From: UBA4416 sp040387555
Lineage (GTDB): Bacteria; Bacteroidota; Bacteroidia; B-17B0; Aurantibacillaceae
Reading direction: 5' to 3'
Assembly (NCBI GenBank): GCA_040387555.1
Contig: JAZKDO010000003.1
Span: 744,001-808,000 of the forward strand
DNA length: 64,000 nucleotides
The position numbers were made by a program, and so were the translations under genes. The notes beneath the pieces were generated by a model, which ran no database searches, had not been told where the DNA came from, and saw only the letters and a list, made by a program, of their open reading frames with translations. Below are positions 18,767 through 26,422 of this stretch, piece by piece. How positions within the stretch are numbered: the first letter of the stretch is position 1; the number at the start of each line of letters is the position of its first letter.

Positions 18767-18856
18767 TACTTAAAGTTCAAAATCTACAATTTGTATCTCG
18801 TAAAAATAAGCTATTCAGCGACTTTATTTGTTTTTAGTTTTTAACACTAAAAAACA

Positions 18857-18864
18857 TAACTTTG
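18857..18864 (+). promoter_or_regulatory. Bacteroidota -7 element upstream of FMN reductase
   Basis: TAACTTTG matches the -7 consensus TAnnTTTG exactly and lies 19 bp before the start codon at 18884. A TTTG at 18827-18830 is a possible -33 element, but the 26-bp spacing is longer than usual. Confidence 0.45.
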
Positions 18865-18883
18865 CTAAAATGTTAATAATATA

Positions 18884-19411
18884 ATGCATTCAATTACAAT
18901 AATATCCGCTACAAACCGACCCGACAGCAATACTGAAAAAGTGGCAAATTATTACCAAATGGTTTTAGGACAGATGGGAATAGTTTCTAACATATTGAGT
19001 TTAAAGAATTTACCGGAATCAGTCCTGCACAGCGATTTATACGGCAAACGCTCACCTGAATTTAAGGAAATCATTGAAAAATACGTTGAACTCCAGGAAA
19101 AATTCATTTTCATAACGCCCGAATACAATGGAAGTTTTGCAGGAATTTTAAAAGTTTTTCTGGATGCTATTCCACCACGACTTTGGACAGATAATAAAGC
19201 TTGTCTGGTTGGAGTTTCAACTGGCAGGGCTGGAAACCTACGTGGAATGGAACATTTGACCAATATTTTGAATTATTTAAAAGTGAACGTGTATCATAAT
19301 AAGTTACCTATAAGTCGTGTGGATACCTTAATGGATGCTTCGGGAAATTTTATGGATGCCGATACAAAACTCGTGATTGAGCTGCAAGTAGCTGGCTTTT
19401 TAAAGTTTTAA
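18884..19411 (+). CDS. NADPH-dependent FMN reductase family protein
   Basis: A 175-residue flavodoxin-fold oxidoreductase. The N-terminal ISATNRPDSNTEKVANYY matches the phosphate-binding loop of NADPH-dependent FMN reductases, and FITPEYNGSFAGILKVFLD is the family's characteristic flavin-binding segment. VGVSTGRAGNLRGMEHL completes the fold. It probably reduces FMN, quinones or azo compounds in the cytosol; the true substrate is unknown. It is a single plus-strand gene convergent with rnhA (25 bp between stops). Confidence 0.9.
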   Translation: MHSITIISATNRPDSNTEKVANYYQMVLGQMGIVSNILSLKNLPESVLHSDLYGKRSPEFKEIIEKYVELQEKFIFITPEYNGSFAGILKVFLDAIPPRLWTDNKACLVGVSTGRAGNLRGMEHLTNILNYLKVNVYHNKLPISRVDTLMDASGNFMDADTKLVIELQVAGFLKF

Positions 19412-19428
19412 ATCTTTAAAGATTTTTT
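19410..19428 (+). terminator. Weak terminator-like palindrome
   Basis: AAATCTTTAAAGATTT (19410-19425) is self-complementary and runs into six Ts (19423-19428), directly after the FMN reductase stop. With no GC core, terminator strength is doubtful. Confidence 0.3.
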
Positions 19429-19436
19429 GGCATCAT

Positions 19437-19916
19437 TTATTTAATACTTCCTTTCTTCAATAATTCATAACCTTCATCAATCAATAGATTCTTACTTTTA
19501 CTTGCTGCAACTGCCAGTTCATCGCAACGATTATTTTCCCTATTGGATGCGTGGCCTTTAACCCACATAAATTTGATATTGTGCTTTGGATGAATTTGCA
19601 AAAAACGTTTCCATAAATCAGGATTGGCTTTATCTTTAAAATTCTTTTTTACCCAGCCATGAACCCAACCTAAATTTATCGAATCGATCACGTATTTTGA
19701 ATCAGAATAAACAACAACATCTGAATTATCTTTTTTTAATGTTTCCAGGGCAATGATGATACTTAATAATTCCATGCGGTTATTCGTCGTGAGCCTGAAT
19801 CCCTGCGCCATTTCTTTGCGTTGGTCTTTGTATTTCATAACAATACCGTAGCCTCCGGGTCCAGGATTTCCGCTACAGGCACCATCTGTATAAATTTCTA
19901 TAATACTGCTCTGCAT
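19437..19916 (-). CDS. rnhA: Ribonuclease HI
   Basis: A 159-residue RNase HI, which degrades the RNA strand of RNA-DNA hybrids. The four catalytic carboxylates are visible in order: IYTDGACSGNPGPGGYG (first Asp), TNNRMELLSIIIALETL (Glu), VVYSDSKYV (Asp) and RCDELAVAAS (last Asp). The basic handle KGHASNRENNRCD is typical of bacterial RNase HI. I use the ATG at 19916; one more in-frame TTG (19919) lies just before it. Confidence 0.96.
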   Translation of the reverse strand: MQSSIIEIYTDGACSGNPGPGGYGIVMKYKDQRKEMAQGFRLTTNNRMELLSIIIALETLKKDNSDVVVYSDSKYVIDSINLGWVHGWVKKNFKDKANPDLWKRFLQIHPKHNIKFMWVKGHASNRENNRCDELAVAASKSKNLLIDEGYELLKKGSIK

Positions 19917-20048
19917 CAATTCTGTAAATATACTTTTTTTGACCCTAAATAGCTTATTTATATGCGGTGAAGAATATAAAATAGTTCAAAAAATTGATTT
20001 TCGAATGCGCAATTTTTTATATATTTAAAATCTATATATACTCATCGT

Positions 20049-21155
20049 ATGGCAAAGAAAGCAAGTAAAAAGGACAAAAGTATTTTCACTCAGAATTCTT
20101 TAAATTTTTTAAGAGATTATTTAAATAATCCTTCACCAACCGGATTTGAAAGTGGAGGTCAAAAAATGTGGTTGAATTACATACAACCTTATATTGATGA
20201 ACACTATGTTGATACATATGGAACAGTAGTTGGAATTATCAACCCTGGAGCTCCTTATAAAGTTGTTATTGAAGCGCATGCGGATGAAATTTCCTGGTTT
20301 GTACATTACATCACAAAAGACGGATTCATCTATTTGAGACGCAATGGCGGAAGTGATCACCAGATTGCACCATCTAAGCGAGTTAATATTCATACGGATA
20401 AAGGCATCGTTAAAGGTATTTTTGGCTGGCCTGCTATTCACGTGCGTGATGCGGCTAAAGAAGAAACGCCGACATTAAAAAATATTTTTCTTGATCTTGG
20501 TTGTAAAAGTGATAAAGAAGTTGAAGACTTAGGCGTTCATGTTGGTTGTGTTGTTACTTACGATGACGAATTTATGGAATTAAACAATCGTTATTTTGTT
20601 GGTCGTGCTTTGGATAATAGAGTAGGAGGATTTATGATTGCGGAAGTGGCCAGATTATTAAAAGAAAGTAAAACCAAATTACCATTTGGATTATATATAG
20701 TAAATGCTGTTCAGGAAGAAGTTGGTTTGAATGGTGCAACCATGATTGCTCACAAAATTAAACCAAATGCAGCGATTATCACGGATGTTTGTCACGACAC
20801 GCAAACGCCGATGATGAGTAAAATTGCGAGCGGAGATTTAGCATGTGGAAAAGGCCCTGTTTTATCTTATGGCCCTGCCGTACAAAATAATTTATTGAAA
20901 GTAATTATTGAGGCTGCTAAGAAAAACGATATTGAGTTTCAGCGCCAGGCAGCAAGCAGGAGTACAGGTACGGATACGGACGCATTTGCTTACAGTAATG
21001 ATGGAGTAGCTTCCGCTTTAATATCCTTGCCTTTGCGTTATATGCATACGACAGTAGAAAGTGTTCATAAAGAGGACGTGGAAAATGTGATCAAACTGAT
21101 AATTGCGTGCTTAAAACAAATTAAAAATAACCAGGATTTCAGATACCTTAAATAA
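20049..21155 (+). CDS. M42 family metallopeptidase (glutamyl aminopeptidase / endoglucanase M type)
   Basis: A 368-residue di-zinc aminopeptidase of family M42. Metal ligands and catalytic residues are recognisable: VIEAHADEISW (His), GRALDNRVGG (bridging Asp), VNAVQEEVGLNGA (general base Glu-Glu), TDVCHDT (Asp) and LRYMHTTVES (His). M42 enzymes form large cytosolic tetrahedral assemblies that trim peptides left by the proteasome or other proteases. The N-terminus is lysine-rich (MAKKASKKDKS) with no signal peptide. It diverges from rnhA. The 69-bp gap after it contains a small GAGTTA/TAACTC inverted repeat. Confidence 0.94.
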   Translation: MAKKASKKDKSIFTQNSLNFLRDYLNNPSPTGFESGGQKMWLNYIQPYIDEHYVDTYGTVVGIINPGAPYKVVIEAHADEISWFVHYITKDGFIYLRRNGGSDHQIAPSKRVNIHTDKGIVKGIFGWPAIHVRDAAKEETPTLKNIFLDLGCKSDKEVEDLGVHVGCVVTYDDEFMELNNRYFVGRALDNRVGGFMIAEVARLLKESKTKLPFGLYIVNAVQEEVGLNGATMIAHKIKPNAAIITDVCHDTQTPMMSKIASGDLACGKGPVLSYGPAVQNNLLKVIIEAAKKNDIEFQRQAASRSTGTDTDAFAYSNDGVASALISLPLRYMHTTVESVHKEDVENVIKLIIACLKQIKNNQDFRYLK

Positions 21156-21224
21156 TTGATGAAGAATTAAAGAGTTAAATGAATTCTCTAACTCAATAAT
21201 TCAAATAACTCTTGAACTGAATAA

Positions 21225-22760
21225 ATGGCAATAATAGATTCTATATTAAAAGGTGCAGTAAAGTTAGGGAACAAAATTCCTAAGCGAACCAACTACTATG
21301 CCCAGCAAATAAAAGTATTAAAAAAATTATTGACTAAAGCAGAGCATACAGCTTTCGGTGAGCATTTTCATTTCACAAAACTACTGCACCAAAAAAATCC
21401 GATTGAAGGATTTCAGACTACAGTTAAAATGTATGATTATAGCAGCATTTACAAAGAGTGGTGGTACAGGGCAATAAAAGGTGAGCCCTATGTTTGCTGG
21501 CCCAATCATATTAAATATTTCGCTTTAAGCTCGGGTACTTCTGAAGCAGCGAGTAAATATATACCTGTTACGAAAGAAATGCTGAAAGCTTTTAAAAGAG
21601 GAAGCATCAGGCAGTTAGTAGCAATGGCCAATTACGATTTTCCAAAAGAACATTTCTCAAAAGGTATGTTGATGATAGGTGGAAGTACTTTATTGGATTT
21701 TAACGGCAGCCACTATTCGGGAGATTTAAGTGGCATCACAGCTGCTAATATTCCAGTATGGTTCCAGCGTTTTTATAAACCGGGGAAAGAAATATCAAGA
21801 TATAAAGATTGGGAAACGAAACTGACAGAGATTGTCAAAAAGGCAAAAGACTGGGATATTGGTGTTATTGTTGGAGTTCCTGCCTGGGTTCAGATTATTA
21901 TGGAACGGGTGATCGAACATTACCAGGTAAAAACTATTCACGATATCTGGCCAAATTTAAGGGCTTATGTTCATGCAGGCGTTTCCATTGAACCCTACAG
22001 AAAAAGTATCGCTAAATTAACTGCTTTTCCTTTAATTTTTTCAGATACATACCTGGCTTCCGAAGGGTTGATAGCTTACCAGCAACGTCCAAATCCTCAG
22101 CAAGGCATGCGTATGTTATTGGATAACGGAATTTTTTATGAGTTTGTTCCATTTAACGAGGAAAACTTTGATTCTGACGGAAACATGAAACCTGGCGCTG
22201 TTGCCCTTACAATTAAAGATGTGGAGATTGGAAAAGATTATGCTTTGCTATTGTCTTCCTGTTCAGGTGCGTGGAGGTATTTAATTGGAGACACTATTCG
22301 CTTTACAGATTTGGAACACGCTGAAATAGTTATAACAGGGAGAACAAAACATTATTTAAGTTTGTGCGGCGAGCATTTATCTGTTGAGAATATGAGCAGG
22401 GCCATTAAACTTACTGCAGATGATTTGAAAATAGAATTGAATGAGTTTGCCGTAGCAGGCGTGCCTCATGGTACTTTGTTTGCCCATCAATGGTATGTTG
22501 GTTCCAATAAAAATATTTCTGAAGAAGAGATCAAGCAACGTTTGGATTTCCATCTGAAAGAAATAAATGATGATTATAGAACAGAAAGAATTGCAGCTCT
22601 AAAAGATGTTTACGTGAAAGTATTACCTGATGATGCATTTATTGATTTTATGGCCACAAAAGGAAAGTTAGGCTCGGCACATAAGTTTCCAAGAGTTTTA
22701 AAAGGCAAATTGTTGGAAGAGTGGCAATCATTCATCACTAATTATAAAAATACATTTTGA
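21225..22760 (+). CDS. GH3 auxin-responsive promoter family protein (acyl-adenylate synthetase)
   Basis: A 511-residue GH3-family protein. In plants GH3 enzymes adenylate a carboxylic acid and join it to an amino acid; the bacterial substrates are unknown. The ATP-binding motifs are present: ALSSGTSEAASKYIPVTKEM (motif I), FSDTYLASEGL (motif II) and WRYLIGDTIRFTD (motif III), followed by the hinge region VITGRTKHYLSLCGEHLS. There is no signal peptide, so it acts in the cytosol. It begins a densely packed plus-strand operon: its stop overlaps the next start in TTGA (22757-22760), next to an amino-acid-type exporter. The pairing suggests that the conjugate, or the free amino acid, may be exported, but that is inference. 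Confidence 0.9.
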   Translation: MAIIDSILKGAVKLGNKIPKRTNYYAQQIKVLKKLLTKAEHTAFGEHFHFTKLLHQKNPIEGFQTTVKMYDYSSIYKEWWYRAIKGEPYVCWPNHIKYFALSSGTSEAASKYIPVTKEMLKAFKRGSIRQLVAMANYDFPKEHFSKGMLMIGGSTLLDFNGSHYSGDLSGITAANIPVWFQRFYKPGKEISRYKDWETKLTEIVKKAKDWDIGVIVGVPAWVQIIMERVIEHYQVKTIHDIWPNLRAYVHAGVSIEPYRKSIAKLTAFPLIFSDTYLASEGLIAYQQRPNPQQGMRMLLDNGIFYEFVPFNEENFDSDGNMKPGAVALTIKDVEIGKDYALLLSSCSGAWRYLIGDTIRFTDLEHAEIVITGRTKHYLSLCGEHLSVENMSRAIKLTADDLKIELNEFAVAGVPHGTLFAHQWYVGSNKNISEEEIKQRLDFHLKEINDDYRTERIAALKDVYVKVLPDDAFIDFMATKGKLGSAHKFPRVLKGKLLEEWQSFITNYKNTF

Positions 22761-23398
22761 TTTTAAGTTTAATATATCAGGCCATTGTAATTATTCTGTT
22801 GCTTACATTTTCGTTTGGACCAGCATTTTTTGCATTAATTAATACGGGCATTAAATTTGGATATAAAACAGGTGCCTTCTTAGCTTTAGGTGTTGTGTTG
22901 AGCGATCTATTCCTGTGTGTGTTGGTTTGCTTATTAGTTCATTTTGGAATGTCCAATTTATTGCACTCTGAAAAAACACAAACCTTTTTTGCCATCATTG
23001 GAGGAATTATTTTAATTGTTTTCGGTGCTTTCTTTTTTAAAAAGCATACAGTAAAAATGGACGAGACCATTGATATTGAAAACCAATTACCGAGTCCTCG
23101 TTTGATGATTCTAAAAGGATTTTTGCTTAATCTTTTCAATCCAACTGTTTGGTTATTGTGGCTGGCTAATGTTACCGCTATTAGTAAAACTTTCGAATAC
23201 TCCATACTGAAGATGCTTTTTTTCTTTAGTGTTGTTTTAGCGGCAGTTTTATTTATTGAGTTATTTAAAGTAAAGCTTGCAGGTAAAATCAAACATTATC
23301 TAACAGATAAGATTATGACTGTAGTTAATTATATAACAGGAACGGCTTTAATCATATTTGGTATTTTGTTAATTTACAACCATTATTTTCATTCCTGA
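22757..23398 (+). CDS. LysE family amino-acid/metabolite exporter
   Basis: A 213-residue inner-membrane protein with about six transmembrane helices and the LysE/RhtB signature near the N-terminus (FGPAFFALINTGIKFGYKTG, then AFLALGVVLSDLF). The mid-protein segment LKGFLLNLFNPTVWLLWLA is also typical. The start is a TTG whose last two bases form the GH3 stop TGA (TTGA overlap), implying translational coupling with the GH3 gene. LysE proteins export basic or other amino acids, but the substrate here is not determinable. Its stop overlaps the next start in TGATG. Confidence 0.9.
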   Translation: MILSLIYQAIVIILLLTFSFGPAFFALINTGIKFGYKTGAFLALGVVLSDLFLCVLVCLLVHFGMSNLLHSEKTQTFFAIIGGIILIVFGAFFFKKHTVKMDETIDIENQLPSPRLMILKGFLLNLFNPTVWLLWLANVTAISKTFEYSILKMLFFFSVVLAAVLFIELFKVKLAGKIKHYLTDKIMTVVNYITGTALIIFGILLIYNHYFHS

Positions 23399-23673
23399 TG
23401 AGCGCAAATACGTTCGACGAATTAAGAAAGAAATTGGAAGAAAGCATCGCCTCTTTTCCTTACATATATATGTTTAAATTTATTATCAAATCAGATAATA
23501 AAACAATGGCGCTGGTAGAAGTCATTTTTGATAATGATGCTGATATTATCCAAAAGCAATCCACAAAAGGAAACTATATAAGTATAACTGTTAAACAAGT
23601 TGTATTAAGCGTGGATGAGATCATATCCATTTACGAAAAAGCAGCTGCTATAGAAGGAGTAATTTCATTATAA
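23398..23673 (+). CDS. DUF493 (YbeD-like) family protein
   Basis: A 91-residue protein of the DUF493/YbeD family, with the ferredoxin-like ACT-type fold suggested by the pattern FPYIYMFKFIIK ... ISITVKQVVLSVDEIISIY ... IEGVISL. In E. coli, YbeD sits next to the lipoate genes and has an unproven regulatory role. Here it overlaps both neighbours by one base (TGATG upstream, TAATG downstream), so it is embedded in the GH3-LysE operon. There is no signal peptide or membrane helix. Confidence 0.85.
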   Translation: MSANTFDELRKKLEESIASFPYIYMFKFIIKSDNKTMALVEVIFDNDADIIQKQSTKGNYISITVKQVVLSVDEIISIYEKAAAIEGVISL

Positions 23674-24548
23674 TGTCAATATTTCAATTACAAAATAAAC
23701 AACTAACCGTAACGGTAAATTCATTTGGAGCTGAATTGTGTTCTGCAATTTCAAATGATACCAAGATTGAATACATTTGGCAAGCAGACCCATCTGTTTG
23801 GGCAAGACACGCACCAAATTTGTTTCCTATTGTGGGAAAACTGAAAGGCGGCCAGTTTACCTATGAAGGTAAATTTTATAGTTTGCCTCAACATGGCTTT
23901 GCGAGAGATAACGATTTTATTTGTGTAGAGCAGAAAGAAGACTATTTGCTTTTTGAGCTCACAGCCAACGAATCTTTCCTTCAAAATTTTCCTTTTCAAT
24001 TTAGGTTTCAAATTGGATATCACCTTAGCGGAAACAGAATTGACGTGAATTATACAGTTTTTAATTCTGATAACCAAGATTTGTATTTTTCAGTGGGGGC
24101 TCATCCGGCTTTTAATTGTCCTTTGCAAAAAAATGAATCGTTTAATGATTATGAACTGGTTTTCCCAAACACTGATTCTTTAACAATCAATACCCTGAAT
24201 GATGGTTTAATTACACATCATACGAAAGAGATTGCCCTGGATAACCATACTTTAATAGTTTCAAAAGAGTTATTTGATAACGACGCATTGGTATGCATGA
24301 ACCAGCAAATTGAAGAAGTTAAACTCCTTTCCAGTAAAAGTGGTCACGGTGTTTCTGTTGTTTCTAAAGGCTGGCCATATTACGGTATATGGTCGAAGAA
24401 GGGAACAGAACAGTTTGTTTGTTTAGAACCATGGTATGGCATTGCCGACCATGAGAATACGATGGAAGCGTTTGAAAAGAAAACGGGTATCATTAAATTG
24501 ACACCTGAACAAACCTTTAACTGTTCTTTTGAAATTTTATTATTTTAA
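23673..24548 (+). CDS. Aldose 1-epimerase family protein (LacX/YeaD-like)
   Basis: A 291-residue mutarotase-fold protein. Residues expected at the sugar site are visible in SLPQHGFARDNDF (His), VGAHPAFNCPL (His) and VCLEPWYGIADHEN (catalytic Glu). The family interconverts alpha and beta anomers of hexoses or hexose phosphates in the cytosol. The start overlaps the DUF493 stop (TAATG), and the LTA-synthase-like gene follows after 2 bp, so it belongs to this operon. LacX-like members have no fixed substrate, and a hexose-6-phosphate epimerase is an alternative. Confidence 0.9.
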   Translation: MSIFQLQNKQLTVTVNSFGAELCSAISNDTKIEYIWQADPSVWARHAPNLFPIVGKLKGGQFTYEGKFYSLPQHGFARDNDFICVEQKEDYLLFELTANESFLQNFPFQFRFQIGYHLSGNRIDVNYTVFNSDNQDLYFSVGAHPAFNCPLQKNESFNDYELVFPNTDSLTINTLNDGLITHHTKEIALDNHTLIVSKELFDNDALVCMNQQIEEVKLLSSKSGHGVSVVSKGWPYYGIWSKKGTEQFVCLEPWYGIADHENTMEAFEKKTGIIKLTPEQTFNCSFEILLF

Positions 24549-24550
24549 AG

Positions 24551-26416
24551 ATGAACAGATTTCATAAATCCTTTTTTCTATTTAAATTATTGGGGATTTG
24601 TTTGTTTTTCCTGTTAATTCATCGTTTGCTGTTTTTAGGAATATTTTATGATCAGTTTGCCTGCGTCTCACTCCTTGAATTTGTGAAAGCGTTTGTCGTT
24701 GGCTCTTTAACAGATGGGATTGCTATCATTTATTTTTTATTACCCATGTGGCTTGTTCTTTTGTTTTTTAATATTGAACATAAGGTGACACGAATTGTTG
24801 CTTTATCTTGGTTTGTTATTGGGTTTGCCGCGATTAATATTCTAAATCTTTCAGACCTTGGATATTTTCCCATCACCAAAAAACGCATGGGAGGCGAGCT
24901 GCTAAATATGTTACCGGAAATACCAGCTTTACTATCTTCCTATTTAAAAGATTATTGGTACTTGTTTATTCTGTTAATCGGTTTTTTATTTATTGCTTTT
25001 TTGATCTTCAAAAAACAACTGACTAATTATAAGAATGTTGATCAAGCAACCAGTATCAAATTATTGAATGGTTTTATTGTTGTCTGTGTCTTCTTCTCCA
25101 TTATGCGGGGTGGTTATGGCACCCGACCATTTATGCCATTTGATATTCCATCTTTAGTTGATCCTGAACTCCAATGGCTGGCTAGTAATACCCCATTTCA
25201 GTTATTGCATACTTTAGAAAATGAGACAGTAAAAATAGAGACCTATTTTGATGAAAAGGAGGCAGAGAACATAATAGGTTTTGAGAAGCATTATGGAGGA
25301 AAAGAATTTAAAAAGAAAAATATTTTATTTATCATTCTTGAGAGTTTTTGTTCTGAACGCGTAGGAATTTTAAATCCAAAAATCAAAGGATATGCGCCCT
25401 TCCTTGATTCCTTGTTATTGAATGCCCGGACCTATAAATATGGAATGGCAAATGGAAGGATGACAATTGATGCATTACCCTCCGTGTTGTCTGGGATACC
25501 TTTATTTATGGAAAAAAATTATTGTTATACGGGTTATAGTAATAACAATGTACATGCAATTTCTTCTCTTCTGGAGAAGGAAGGCTACAGTAATGCCTTT
25601 TTTTACGGTGGATTGAAATCAACATTTGGTTTTGAAAATTTCATGAATATTAATTTTACCAAAAATTATTTCGACCAGGAGGATTATGACAGTAATTATG
25701 AAAACACAGGGTGGGGCGTAGATGATCATTTATTTCTTCCTTTTGTTGCCGGCAAACTGAAAACATTACAACAACCATTTTGTGCTTCATTATTAACATT
25801 GTCTTTGCACCATCCTTTTCCAATTCCTGAACCCTATAAAACCTTATTGGATTCAATTAAAGATCCTGTCAGAAAAAGTATAAAATATACTGATATTTCA
25901 CTTCAACTATTTTTTAGTAAAATCAAGGATGAGGAATGGTTTAAAAATTCTATTATTGCTATTTCTGCAGATCATACATCTGACGGACTGAACCTTTTAG
26001 AATGTAATACAATAAATGCTTTCTCAGTTCCAATTTCCTTTTTAGCTGTTGGAGATTCTACTTTTAATAAAGTTCAGGATCAGTCGATATCACAAATAGA
26101 TATGTATCCCACGGTTCTGGATTACATTGGGTATAATAAACCATTTGTTAGTTTAGGAAAATCGGGATTGTCTAAACCTCATCCTACAGTTCAATATGCA
26201 GGTAATGGTGTATATCTTATTTATGATCATCCCTATCAATTGGAATATGATAATAACAAAAGCAAAGCAAATAATCTTATTAAATTTAACGATGATCGAA
26301 CTGCTTCCCAGGTTGATATTAATTTGAATAATGGAAAGATCACTGAAGAATTGACGCGCCAGGTTAAAGCCTATATCCAGGTGTTTAGTTATAGGATTAA
26401 TAAAAACCAGTTTTAA
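24551..26416 (+). CDS. LTA synthase family phosphoglycerol transferase (sulfatase fold)
   Basis: 621 residues: five transmembrane helices within the first ~180 residues, then an extracytoplasmic sulfatase-like domain. Metal/catalytic residues align with LtaS/OpgB: E264 in FIILESF, likely nucleophile T305 in GRMTIDALPSVLSGIP, and D474-H475 in ISADHTSDG. LtaS-type enzymes transfer phosphoglycerol or phosphoethanolamine from lipid donors to a glycan or lipid. In a Gram-negative cell without teichoic acid, the acceptor may be a periplasmic or surface glycan or lipid A. It lies between the aldose epimerase (2 bp) and a membrane glycosyltransferase (6 bp), which supports an envelope glycan role. 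Confidence 0.9.
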   Translation: MNRFHKSFFLFKLLGICLFFLLIHRLLFLGIFYDQFACVSLLEFVKAFVVGSLTDGIAIIYFLLPMWLVLLFFNIEHKVTRIVALSWFVIGFAAINILNLSDLGYFPITKKRMGGELLNMLPEIPALLSSYLKDYWYLFILLIGFLFIAFLIFKKQLTNYKNVDQATSIKLLNGFIVVCVFFSIMRGGYGTRPFMPFDIPSLVDPELQWLASNTPFQLLHTLENETVKIETYFDEKEAENIIGFEKHYGGKEFKKKNILFIILESFCSERVGILNPKIKGYAPFLDSLLLNARTYKYGMANGRMTIDALPSVLSGIPLFMEKNYCYTGYSNNNVHAISSLLEKEGYSNAFFYGGLKSTFGFENFMNINFTKNYFDQEDYDSNYENTGWGVDDHLFLPFVAGKLKTLQQPFCASLLTLSLHHPFPIPEPYKTLLDSIKDPVRKSIKYTDISLQLFFSKIKDEEWFKNSIIAISADHTSDGLNLLECNTINAFSVPISFLAVGDSTFNKVQDQSISQIDMYPTVLDYIGYNKPFVSLGKSGLSKPHPTVQYAGNGVYLIYDHPYQLEYDNNKSKANNLIKFNDDRTASQVDINLNNGKITEELTRQVKAYIQVFSYRINKNQF

Positions 26417-26422
26417 AATCAT

